A stretch of DNA of 64,000 nt from Halorussus aquaticus (GTDB lineage Archaea; Halobacteriota; Halobacteria; Halobacteriales; Haladaptataceae): assembly GCF_024218795.1 (NCBI RefSeq), contig NZ_CP100400.1, positions 124,001-188,000 on the forward strand, in the 5' to 3' direction. The notes below the pieces were generated by a model that saw nothing but the letters and a program-made list of their open reading frames with translations, had not been told where the DNA came from and did not search any database. Both the position numbers and the translations under genes were made by a program. Shown here piece after piece: positions 53,927 to 61,760 of the stretch. The stretch's first letter is position 1, and every line of letters starts with the position of its first letter.

Positions 53927-54843
53927 TGGTCAACACGGACGAATTCATCGACGAGAAGATAGCAGAGATTCGCGAACAGGTCGGCGACGCCGACGCCGTC
54001 ATCGCGCTGTCGGGCGGCGTGGACTCCTCGACGGCGGCCGCGCTGGCCTACGAGGCGGTCGGCGACCAGCTCACCCCGGTCTACGTGGACACCGGCCTGA
54101 TGCGGAAGGGCGAGACCAACGAGATTCGCGAGACGTTCTCCTACATGGACAGTCTCCGCATCGTGGACGCGAAAGACCGCTTCCTCGACGCGCTCGCCGG
54201 CGTCACCGACCCCGAGGAGAAGCGCCACGTCATCGGCGAGCAGTTCATCCGGGAGTTCGAGACGGTCGCCGAGGAGACGGGCGCGGAGTTCCTCGTGCAG
54301 GGGACCATCTACCCCGACCGCATCGAGAGCGAGGGGACCATCAAGTCCCACCACAACGTCGGCGGCCTGCCCGAGGTCGTGGACTTCGAGGGCATCGTGG
54401 AACCGATGCGGGACCTCTACAAGGACGAGGTCCGCGAGGTCGCCCGCGAACTCGACCTCGAAGAGATAATCTCCGAGCGCATGCCGTTCCCGGGTCCGGG
54501 TCTCGCGGTCCGCATCCTCGGGGAGATCACCGACGAGAAGTTGGAGGTCGCCCGCGAGGCGACTCACGTCGTCGAAGAGGAGTTGGCGGAGTACGACCCG
54601 TGGCAGGCGTTCGCCGCGGTCCTCGGCAAGGCCACGGGCGTCAAGGGCGACAACCGCGTCCACGGCTACGTGGTCTCGGTCCGCTCCGTCGAGAGCCGCG
54701 ACGGCATGACCGCTCGCGCCCAAGAAATCGACTGGGAGACCCTCCAGCGCATCCAGAGCCGTATCACCGGGCAGAACGACAACGTCTCGCGAGTCGTCTA
54801 CGACGTGACCCACAAACCGCCCGCGACCATCGAGTACGAGTGA
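53926..54843 (+). CDS. guaAB: GMP synthase ATP-pyrophosphatase subunit (subunit B)
   Basis: A 305-residue subunit. [12 protein letters not shown] is the PP-loop that adenylates XMP. The C-terminal dimerisation domain ends in [12 protein letters not shown]. There is no glutaminase domain, as expected for archaea that encode it separately (subunit A). It starts on the last base of the pyrG stop (ATG 53926) with GAGGAGGT at 53909-53916 as ribosome site, so it is translationally coupled. Makes GMP from XMP. Confidence 0.95.
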   Translation: MVNTDEFIDEKIAEIREQVGDADAVIALSGGVDSSTAAALAYEAVGDQLTPVYVDTGLMRKGETNEIRETFSYMDSLRIVDAKDRFLDALAGVTDPEEKRHVIGEQFIREFETVAEETGAEFLVQGTIYPDRIESEGTIKSHHNVGGLPEVVDFEGIVEPMRDLYKDEVREVARELDLEEIISERMPFPGPGLAVRILGEITDEKLEVAREATHVVEEELAEYDPWQAFAAVLGKATGVKGDNRVHGYVVSVRSVESRDGMTARAQEIDWETLQRIQSRITGQNDNVSRVVYDVTHKPPATIEYE

Positions 54844-54853
54844 TTCAGAGACG

Positions 54854-55174
54854 ATGAAGGCAATCCTCGTCGGACCGGACGAAGACGGACTGGGCGACGC
54901 CCTCGAAGCCGAGGGCGTCGAACTGACGCGAATCGAGACCGTGGCGAACCGGCCCGCGCTCGAAGAGGCCGGAATCACCGACGCCGACGCCCTCGTCCTG
55001 ACCGAGACGGAGGGCGCGACCGTCATCCCCGTCGCCAAGGACCTCAACGAGGGCGTGCAGGTGGTCGTCTACACCGACGACGACCTGCCCGACTTCGCGC
55101 GCGGACAGGCAGACCTCATCGTGGACCCCGCCTTGCTGTCGGCCGAGGCGGTGGCCGAGGAACTGGCCGCCTGA
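54854..55174 (+). CDS. DUF7126-like small protein linked to pyrG-guaA
   Basis: A 106-residue soluble protein of alternating alpha/beta pattern (MKAILVGPDEDGLGDALEAEGVEL, DALVLTETEGATVIPVAKDL, VVVYTDDDLPDFARGQADLIVDP). Haloarchaea carry a conserved family like this just after GMP synthase, often mis-named CTP synthetase. It starts 10 nt after guaA. It looks like a Rossmann-like response-regulator receiver fold without phospho-Asp. Function unknown. Confidence 0.75.
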   Translation: MKAILVGPDEDGLGDALEAEGVELTRIETVANRPALEEAGITDADALVLTETEGATVIPVAKDLNEGVQVVVYTDDDLPDFARGQADLIVDPALLSAEAVAEELAA

Positions 55175-55192
55175 GACGCCCGCGACCCCGCT

Positions 55193-55828
55193 CTACTCTT
55201 GCGGTTCTTCTTCCAACCGAGCCTCGAACAGCGGCTTCTCCGCCTCGTCGTCGGCCAGTCTGTCGGTCGCGCGCCACTCCCCGACGACGGCGAATCCGGC
55301 GTCTCTCAACTGCGACTTCGTCGCCTCCGCTCCGGCGATGTCCCACCGCATCTCGACGCCGCTGTCCAACCAGTCGGGGTTCTTCCCGGACCACTCCTCG
55401 ACGCCTTCGGTCAACAGCACGCGCCCGCCGGGCCGGAGGACGCGCGCGAACTCCTCGACGACCGTCGCGTGGTCGTCGAGCGGCACGTGAATCAGCGAGT
55501 GGTAGGCGGTCACGGCGTCGAAGGCGTCGTCGCGGAACGGGAGCGCGGTCATGTCGCCACGGACGAGCGGTGCGCCGGGGACGTTCTCGCGCGCGAGTCC
55601 GAGCTGCTCGCGCGAGAAGTCGAGACCGACAGGGTCGGCCGACCCGGCGAGTCGCCGCAGGACCGGCGTCCCTTGACCGCACCCGGCGTCCAGCACGCGA
55701 GGGCGATCCGGTAGGTCGTCGAGGAACGCCGTCAGAATCTCCACTCCCCGTCCCCGCTCGGACCGCTCGGCGGCGTACGTCTCTGCCATCTCGTCGTAGG
55801 CGCGACGAACTGCGTCTCTGTCGCTCAT
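55193..55828 (-). CDS. Class I SAM-dependent methyltransferase
   Basis: A 211-residue enzyme. Motif I is VLDAGCGQG (about 45-53), with GLDFSREQLGLAR as the acidic-loop motif II and FDAVTAYHSLIHVP as motif IV. It is of the UbiE/Methyltransf_11 type. Substrate cannot be inferred. It is convergent with the pyrG operon end and divergent from no close partner. Confidence 0.88.
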   Translation of the reverse strand: MSDRDAVRRAYDEMAETYAAERSERGRGVEILTAFLDDLPDRPRVLDAGCGQGTPVLRRLAGSADPVGLDFSREQLGLARENVPGAPLVRGDMTALPFRDDAFDAVTAYHSLIHVPLDDHATVVEEFARVLRPGGRVLLTEGVEEWSGKNPDWLDSGVEMRWDIAGAEATKSQLRDAGFAVVGEWRATDRLADDEAEKPLFEARLEEEPQE

Positions 55829-55891
55829 CGGTTCGAGTCACTCGTCACTCGCACGTAAGTCTCGGGGAGGTGTGGAACCGTCCCCAACTCG

Positions 55892-56587
55892 CTACACTCG
55901 CTCGGACAACTCCCGCAGTCGCTCGCTGCCTCCGCGCATGATGGGCGTCCCGTGCCCCATCGCGGCCATCTCGAAGTCGGGCACGCCGCTGGCCAACCGC
56001 CGAACGCTCCGATTTACCGCGTCGGTGTCGTAGCTCATCGCCCACGGCGAGGCCTCCAGTCGGCCGTCGCTCTCGCGAACGAGGTCGCCCAGAAACGCCA
56101 CGCTCGGGTCCTCCGAGACGTAGACCGTGTGGCCGGGCGAGTGGCCCGGCGTGTGGTAGGCGGTGAAACTCCCGATTTCGTCGCCGTCCTCGACCGGTCT
56201 GATGGGGAGGTCGGGCACCGAGACGAGGGCGTCGCTCACCCGCTGGAGCAGTCCCTTGTGGTTCCGCCAGTCGGGTTTCCGGCGTCCGACCAGTATCTCG
56301 GCGTCGGCCCGGCCGACGTACACCGGCGCGTCGAGACCGAGTTTCGACAGCGCGCCGACGTGGTCCAAGTCGTAGTGCGTGACGAGGACGCGCGCCACGT
56401 CCGCGACTCGATAGCCCGCCTCGTGGATGCCGTCCCGAATCTGGTCGGCGTTCCGCGGCGTTCCGGCGTCGACCAACACGAGGTCGCCGTGGTCGTCTGC
56501 GAGGTAGGCGTTGACGCCGCCGAGGTCGAGCCACCAGACGCCCATTTCGGTGCCGGGGTCGGCTTCGAGTTGGGTCGCAGTTGCCAT
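55892..56587 (-). CDS. Metallo-beta-lactamase-fold hydrolase
   Basis: A 231-residue protein. The MBL signature reads THYDLDHVGAL, so the usual HxHxDH has Asp in place of the second His. Other ligands are present: the His of TPGHSPGH, the Asp of FLGDLV and the His of MGHGTPI. Mono-zinc or altered metal binding is likely. The start is MATATQLEADPG at ATG 56587. Function unknown, of glyoxalase II-like size. Confidence 0.83.
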   Translation of the reverse strand: MATATQLEADPGTEMGVWWLDLGGVNAYLADDHGDLVLVDAGTPRNADQIRDGIHEAGYRVADVARVLVTHYDLDHVGALSKLGLDAPVYVGRADAEILVGRRKPDWRNHKGLLQRVSDALVSVPDLPIRPVEDGDEIGSFTAYHTPGHSPGHTVYVSEDPSVAFLGDLVRESDGRLEASPWAMSYDTDAVNRSVRRLASGVPDFEMAAMGHGTPIMRGGSERLRELSERV

Positions 56588-56729
56588 ACCGAGTCGTACG
56601 TTACCATTCGTCAAAGCACTGTTCCCCGCGAACCCGCTCCGACAGACGGTCCTCACGAGGCGTGATGCGGACGCGGTCTCCCTACTGGCGAGCGGGCACT
56701 TTTTGTCCGTCCGGACCACTGTTCCGAAC

Positions 56730-56948
56730 ATGGAGAACCGTTTCCCGTCCTCGGGGTCGATAAACCGGACGCGGGCGGCGTTGGCCGTCCTGCCGTTCTT
56801 GGCGCTGGGACTGGCGGACGTCGTACTGTTGCTCGCGTGGGGCGTCGATCCGCTCTGGGGGTTCGCTATCCTGCCGCCGATTCTGTTCGTGAGCGTGTTG
56901 GCGTGGATCGCCTTCTCGACCGGGTTCGTGGGCGAACACCGAACGTAA
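56730..56948 (+). CDS. Small two-helix membrane protein
   Basis: A 72-residue protein, MENRFPSSGSINRTR, with two helices (ALAVLPFLALGLADVVLLLAWG and FAILPPILFVSVLAWIAF). No family recognised. The longer frame upstream (start 56511) is in shadow of the MBL gene, so ATG 56730 is used. Confidence 0.65.
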   Translation: MENRFPSSGSINRTRAALAVLPFLALGLADVVLLLAWGVDPLWGFAILPPILFVSVLAWIAFSTGFVGEHRT

Positions 56949-57596
56949 CGAGACCGCGAACCGTACGTCCGGCTTCTCTCGGTTCAGTCCGTGCTTGAGT
57001 CTCCGCCGGGTCCCCTACGCGGCAGTTAAACTGTTCACAACCGTTCATCCCGGCAGTGAACGGACCTGAACCATCTGGACGGTCGCCGCGGTTGAAGTGG
57101 GACGCGACCGTTGGAACTGATGCGGTCGTAGCGACCGGCGCACTGTCGTTTCCGCTCCCGGCGGTGCGCGTCCGACCGCAACCGCACATCCCGGCGCGAC
57201 GAGCGACGACGCACACACCCGGCCGGGCCGGACCCGCCCACCGGCCCGGTTTCCGTCAGCGCCACGGCCGACCGCCTCGGCGTCCGCTCGTCGTTCCTAT
57301 CTGGCCGCGTCAGAGGCACACGTCCGCACCCATCGACCGCCGGACTGCGCTATCCCTTGCGAACCACGCGGTCGTCCCGCTTTTCTCGGGGCGACCGCCC
57401 GGCCGGGCAGACCCGGCCCCGGCCGACTTCGATTCGACCGATAGCTCAGACTCGACTCTACCCGGCCTCTCGGTTGCGTCCCACGCTTTGCTACAGACTA
57501 CGTACGGGACTTATCGCGTTCGACGCTGCCGCTATCCGACTCCGCAACCGACTCGCCGGACCGACTTTTAAGGGCCGCCGACGCGTTTGCCGCGGC
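56949..57596. other. 648-nt gene-free stretch with GC hairpins
   Basis: No frame has the features of a gene. CAGTTAAACTG (57023-57033) is a perfect palindrome and overlaps GTTCAC...GTGAAC (57033-57061). CCGGGCCGG-N9-CCGGCCCGG (57223-57249), followed by TTT, is a strong hairpin. GGCCGGG-CAGA-CCCGGCC (57401-57418) is another, with a tetraloop. A TATA-like CTTTTAAG (57564-57571) serves the cupin gene at 57597. A structured non-coding RNA between about 57020 and 57430 is possible but unproven. Confidence 0.35.
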
Positions 57597-57914
57597 ATGG
57601 CACTCGACCGCTATCCCGACCTCGACCCCGACGAGGGCGAGGTTCTCGACGCGGAATTGGCCGTGACAGACGACGTGCTGGTCAAGGCGTTCGCGCTCGG
57701 TCCCGGCGCGGAACTCTCGGCCCACGACCACGCCGACGCGACCAACGTCTTCCACGTCCTCGACGGTACGGTGACCGTGATACAGGGCGACGACGAGGAA
57801 GTCGTCGAGGCCCCGGGCGTGGTCCTCCACGAACGCGGGGCGGTCCACGGCGCGCGCAACGAGACCGACGAAACCGCGGTGCTGACCGCGAGTCTGTGTC
57901 CGCTCCCGTCTTGA
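57597..57914 (+). CDS. Single-domain cupin protein
   Basis: A 105-residue cupin. Motif 1 is HDHADATNVFHVLDGTVTV (G/H/H/E-type, with Val-Leu instead of the Glu), and motif 2 is PGVVLHERGAVHGARN with one His. Metal binding is probable but partial. TATA-like CTTTTAAG is 26-33 nt before ATG, giving a leaderless transcript. Function unknown; may be a sugar- or small-molecule-binding cupin. Confidence 0.78.
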   Translation: MALDRYPDLDPDEGEVLDAELAVTDDVLVKAFALGPGAELSAHDHADATNVFHVLDGTVTVIQGDDEEVVEAPGVVLHERGAVHGARNETDETAVLTASLCPLPS

Positions 57915-58290
57915 CGCTCGACCGAGTGGGATACGTCCGACAGCCGAGACGGCACGCTACGCAGTCAGACGGGTTGGGAGCGCGCGACCTCGATTCTACG
58001 TTGTTAGTGGCGCACAGATCCCGTCTACTCGGTGTCTAGCTCAGCCCTCTCGGGGTAGTCGGACTGGCGGTCCCCGGGCCGGGTTCCGGACGACCGCGCG
58101 AGGCGTCCGGGCGGGACTGGTCGCGCCTCCGTATTTGAACCTTGGCAGGGGAGTCTACGGGACGAGACCAGCGGCGAGGGACCCGTCGGGACGGTACGTC
58201 TCTCGGAAGCGTATCGAGCGCTCCCGCGGACTTCGAGCGGTTTCCGGGCGGAACTGACTTCCGCCGGGCGACCGAGACGCTTACATCAGA
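57915..58290. other. 376-nt gene-free stretch
   Basis: No gene was seen in either strand. GC-rich and partly self-complementary sequence is present near 58065-58125. It is presumably 3' UTR of the cupin gene plus promoter for the PsiE-like gene. No tRNA-like cloverleaf was recognised. Confidence 0.25.
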
Positions 58291-58743
58291 ATGGACCGGA
58301 TAGAGGCGACCCGATTTACGGGGCTGCTCGAACGCGGTATCACGATTCTTCAGACGGTGATAGCGGCGTTTCTGGCCCTCTTACTCCTGCTCGGCGTCGT
58401 CAACCTCGGCTTCGTCATCGGTCGGTCGATACTCGTCCGCGACGTGACCGACACGACGGCGACGCTCTCGCTCGTCCGGTCGAGCATCGACATCGTGCTC
58501 TACCTGTTCGTCATCGTCGAACTCTACCAGACGGTCGTCGCGTACGTGGAATCCCAGAGCGTCGTCATGGCGGTGATACACGCGGGTCTCATCGCGGTCG
58601 TGCGCCAGATTATCACCTTCAAGCCCGACGATTACGGTCCCACGGAGGCCATCACCATCGCTGGCGTCTACGTCGTCCTGCTGCTGGGCCTCCTCATCGG
58701 ATTCTGGGTCGTCCATCAGGAGATAGACGAAGCGGCGGAGTGA
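58291..58743 (+). CDS. PsiE-family (phosphate-starvation-inducible E-like) membrane protein
   Basis: A 150-residue protein with four hydrophobic helices. LYLFVIVELYQTVVAYVE and LIAVVRQIITFKPDD match the PsiE family pattern, including the Arg-Gln-Ile in the third helix. Family function is unknown. In some bacteria it is induced by phosphate starvation. Confidence 0.75.
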   Translation: MDRIEATRFTGLLERGITILQTVIAAFLALLLLLGVVNLGFVIGRSILVRDVTDTTATLSLVRSSIDIVLYLFVIVELYQTVVAYVESQSVVMAVIHAGLIAVVRQIITFKPDDYGPTEAITIAGVYVVLLLGLLIGFWVVHQEIDEAAE

Positions 58744-58794
58744 GCCAGATACCCGGACGCGGTGACACGGGTCGAGTGCGAACGAAGTCGCCGG

Positions 58795-59313
58795 TCAGAG
58801 TTCGCGCTTCGTGTCCGGGTCGTCCAGTTCCCAGAGGTACTCCGGCAGGAACGCGTCCAGATTCTCGACGACCCGGCGCTCGCTCACGTTCATCCCTTCG
58901 CAGTGTTCCCACGCCTCGTCGCGGGTGGTGACGTGAATCTCGCCGTCTTCGAGAGACACCGCCAGCGGGAACACCGAGCATCGCGTCGGCTTCCAGTCGT
59001 GTTCGGCGTGGAGTTCGCAGAGACCGTCCTCCCGGAGGAAGTAGCAGGCCGCGCCGTCGTCGGCGACGTGGTCGTCGCGGTCTTTCTCCTCCCGAATCAC
59101 GAAGTCTTCCCCTCGGAACTGGGTCGTCGCCGCGCTCAGGTCCGCGCGTTCGGCCAGTTCCAAGAAGTCCTCGTCGTACAGCAGGACGCCGTGGCGACAG
59201 CACCACGTACACTCCTCGACGCACTCGAAGGTGAGGTCGAGGTCGAACTCCACGATAGCTTCCCGTCCGGGGTACACCTCGACTCGCGTCTCGCTCGCGT
59301 CGTCCGCGCTCAT
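58795..59313 (-). CDS. YkgJ-family cysteine-cluster protein
   Basis: A 172-residue protein with the YkgJ pattern: CVEECTWCCRHG, then CYFLREDGLCELHAEHDWKPTRCSVFPL. Eight or so Cys in this spacing are expected to bind a zinc or iron-sulfur cluster. ATG 59313 (MSADDASETR) is used. Function unknown. Confidence 0.83.
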   Translation of the reverse strand: MSADDASETRVEVYPGREAIVEFDLDLTFECVEECTWCCRHGVLLYDEDFLELAERADLSAATTQFRGEDFVIREEKDRDDHVADDGAACYFLREDGLCELHAEHDWKPTRCSVFPLAVSLEDGEIHVTTRDEAWEHCEGMNVSERRVVENLDAFLPEYLWELDDPDTKREL

Positions 59314-59474
59314 CGTCGCACCTCCGGGCGGGCGCGTCGGTTCGGTCGCTCGCGCACGGTTCCGGTTCGGTCCGCGGCGCGCTAAAAGCGTTCGCTTCCC
59401 GGAGTGCCTCGACGACCGCCGGAGAAAACGACCGGACGACTGGCAGTCCGGACTGGAGCCGGTCTGACAGCGAC

Positions 59475-60065
59475 TTATCTGTCGTTCGTGGCCTCGCCCG
59501 TGCTCTCGCCCGGGCCGGTCTGGACCTCGATTCCCGGCACCTTGGTGGCTTCGACGCCCACGAGGTCGCCGGGACACTTGTCCACGGTGTCGACGATGAA
59601 CGGCGTCCCGAGCGGGATGTTCGTCGGCTGGTTCTCGACGAAGATGGTGTTGCGCTCGACCAACTGCGTCGCCTCCACGGTCGGGTTCCCGCCGTAGAAC
59701 CCCACCATCCTTCCGGCGTTCTTCCAGTCCACGATGATTCCCTCCCAGACGTTGAGTTCCGCGGGCGGCCAGTCGCCGCTGAAGTTGCAGTTGTCCACCG
59801 CGTCCACGTTCACGTCCTCTAGCGAGTCCGGGCGGGTGTCCTTCCGGTCGGTCATGATGATTATCTTCCGCCGGAGGTCCCCGTCGAGTCGCTCCGGGAA
59901 CGGGAACACCATCCGGCGGACGTAGAGCGGTCGGTCACCACTACCGTTCTCTCCGTCCTGTCCGTCTCCGTCCTGCACGGCCCACCCTGTGAAGCCGAAC
60001 GCTCCCACTGCGCTGTTCTTCAGGAAACTCCGCCGGTCGAGATTCGTGTCGTGTTCGTCGCTCAT
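59475..60065 (-). CDS. Tat-exported protein of unknown function
   Basis: A 196-residue protein with twin-arginine signal RRSFLKNSAVGAFGF (about 11-25) and no lipobox Cys. The mature part has RRMVFPFPERLDGDLRRKIIIMTDRKDTR, DNCNFSGDWPP and GFYGGNPTVEATQLVE. Two or three Cys may form a disulfide. No family recognised. It is divergent from HemAT across about 105 nt. Confidence 0.65.
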   Translation of the reverse strand: MSDEHDTNLDRRSFLKNSAVGAFGFTGWAVQDGDGQDGENGSGDRPLYVRRMVFPFPERLDGDLRRKIIIMTDRKDTRPDSLEDVNVDAVDNCNFSGDWPPAELNVWEGIIVDWKNAGRMVGFYGGNPTVEATQLVERNTIFVENQPTNIPLGTPFIVDTVDKCPGDLVGVEATKVPGIEVQTGPGESTGEATNDR

Positions 60066-60170
60066 TTTCCCACCGTTGGGAGTCACAGTATCGACGTTCG
60101 TAACGGTTGTCGCCGTCGTCGGAGACGGGAATAATTTAAATACAATCGTGTACACTAAGCAAGCAACAAA
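60066..60170 (+). promoter_or_regulatory. Promoter region of the HemAT gene
   Basis: TTTAAATA at 60135-60142 is 29-36 nt upstream of ATG 60171, a strong haloarchaeal TATA box. The rest of the gap separates the divergent Tat-exported gene. Confidence 0.6.
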
Positions 60171-61733
60171 ATGTCTGGAATATTCGAGGAGGCGGCACCG
60201 ACCGTGGCCGTCTCGTCGGCGGAACTCGACGCCCGAAAATCGCTGGTCGGCTTCGACGCGGCCGACGCCGACGCGCTCTCGTCGCTCCCGTTCGACGAGC
60301 GAGACGGTGCAGTCGCCGACCGACTCCGGGATGCGTACGCGCCCCGCGAAGACGTGGACGACGAGCAGGCCGCGGCGCTGGCCGACCTCGGCGCGTCGCT
60401 GACCGACCTCGGCACGGGTTCGGCCGACTCCAGAATCGGCCGCACGGCCGGAGAGACGTACGATGCCGACTTCTTCGCCGAGCGGGGACGGTTCGGCGCG
60501 GCCCACGACGAACTCGACCTTCCGCCGTCGGCGTATCTCTGCGGTCACGCCCGGTGGTTCGAGGCGGTCCTGCCCGCGCTGCGAGAGACGTTGCGGGCGG
60601 AGGTCGAGCAGACCGTCAGAGAACTCGCGCCGAGCGAGACCGAGGCGGAGACCGACGGCGGCGCGGTCGTCGGCGACGACTCGGAAGGCGACAGCATCGA
60701 CGCGCTGGTCGAGCAGGTGGACGCTCGCGTCGGCGAGACGTTCGAACAGGTCACGTCGTTAGCGCGACTGTTCGCGCTCGACGTGAGCGTCGGTCTCGAC
60801 GCCTACGAACTCGGCGACGCCGAGACGCGCTCGGAAGTCGAGGCGTTACGCGAGGACGCCGAACAACTGGAGCAGGACCTCGAACGCGCCGACGCCATCG
60901 GCGACCGGACCCGCGCGACCGTGGCGGACCTCGACGACTCGACCGCGGAGGTCAACGCGAGCGCCCAAGAGATAAGCCAACTCACCGACGAGCAGTCCGA
61001 CCAGATGAGCCAGATCGCCAGCGAGGTGTCCAAGCAGAGCGCCACCATCGAGGAGATAGCGGCCAGCGCCGAGGAGGTCGGCGAGCAGAGTCGCGAGGCC
61101 CAGCAACTCGCCGAGGAGGGCCAGCGACTCGGCCAGCGCGCCATCGAGGCGACCAGAGAGACCGACGAGACCCGCGAGAGCATCGTGGAGGACGCTCAGG
61201 CCCTTCAAGACGCGGTCGAGGAGATCGGCGACGCCGTGGACATGATAAACGACGTGGCCGACCAGACCAACCTGCTCGCGCTCAACGCCTCCATCGAGGC
61301 CGCCCGCGCGGGCGAGGCCGGAGACGGGTTCGCGGTGGTCGCCGAGGAGGTCAAGACGCTCGCCGAGGAGTCACAGGACCGCGCCGCCGAAATCGAGTCG
61401 ATGGTCGAGCGCATCGAGGACCGCGCCCAGAGCACCCTCGACAGTCTCGGCGAGAGCGAGCGGTCCATCGCCGACACGGTGGACGCGGTCGAGCAGACCG
61501 GCGACAAGTTAGAGCGCATCGTGGACGCCGCGACCGAGACCGCGACCGGGATGGGCGAAATCACCGACGCGACCGACCAGCAGGCCGCCAGCACCGAGGA
61601 GGTCGCGAGCATGATAGACGACGCCGCCGCGAAGGCCGACCGGGTGTCCGAGGAGGTGGACACCATCGCCGCCGCGACCGAGGAACAGGTGATGATGATA
61701 TCCGAACTCGACGAGACGGTCTCGAAGCTCTGA
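60171..61733 (+). CDS. hemAT: HemAT-type soluble heme-based aerotaxis transducer
   Basis: A 520-residue soluble chemotaxis transducer without membrane helices. The N-terminal domain (about 1-190) is a globin-coupled sensor. [31 protein letters not shown] carries the proximal His (HDEL). An acidic linker (about 160-185) follows, then a methyl-accepting signalling domain with [20 protein letters not shown] as the hairpin tip binding CheA/CheW. Gln/Glu pairs in helices are methylation sites. Mediates aerotaxis in Halobacterium. Confidence 0.9.
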   Translation: MSGIFEEAAPTVAVSSAELDARKSLVGFDAADADALSSLPFDERDGAVADRLRDAYAPREDVDDEQAAALADLGASLTDLGTGSADSRIGRTAGETYDADFFAERGRFGAAHDELDLPPSAYLCGHARWFEAVLPALRETLRAEVEQTVRELAPSETEAETDGGAVVGDDSEGDSIDALVEQVDARVGETFEQVTSLARLFALDVSVGLDAYELGDAETRSEVEALREDAEQLEQDLERADAIGDRTRATVADLDDSTAEVNASAQEISQLTDEQSDQMSQIASEVSKQSATIEEIAASAEEVGEQSREAQQLAEEGQRLGQRAIEATRETDETRESIVEDAQALQDAVEEIGDAVDMINDVADQTNLLALNASIEAARAGEAGDGFAVVAEEVKTLAEESQDRAAEIESMVERIEDRAQSTLDSLGESERSIADTVDAVEQTGDKLERIVDAATETATGMGEITDATDQQAASTEEVASMIDDAAAKADRVSEEVDTIAAATEEQVMMISELDETVSKL

Positions 61734-61760
61734 GGACGGTCGGTTTGGGCGCGCGCGACG

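Noticed and set aside
58060..58160. GC-rich self-complementary sequence that could be a tRNA or SRP RNA
   Set aside because: No cloverleaf, no T-loop GTTCRANYC in the right context and no SRP helix-8 motif were found.
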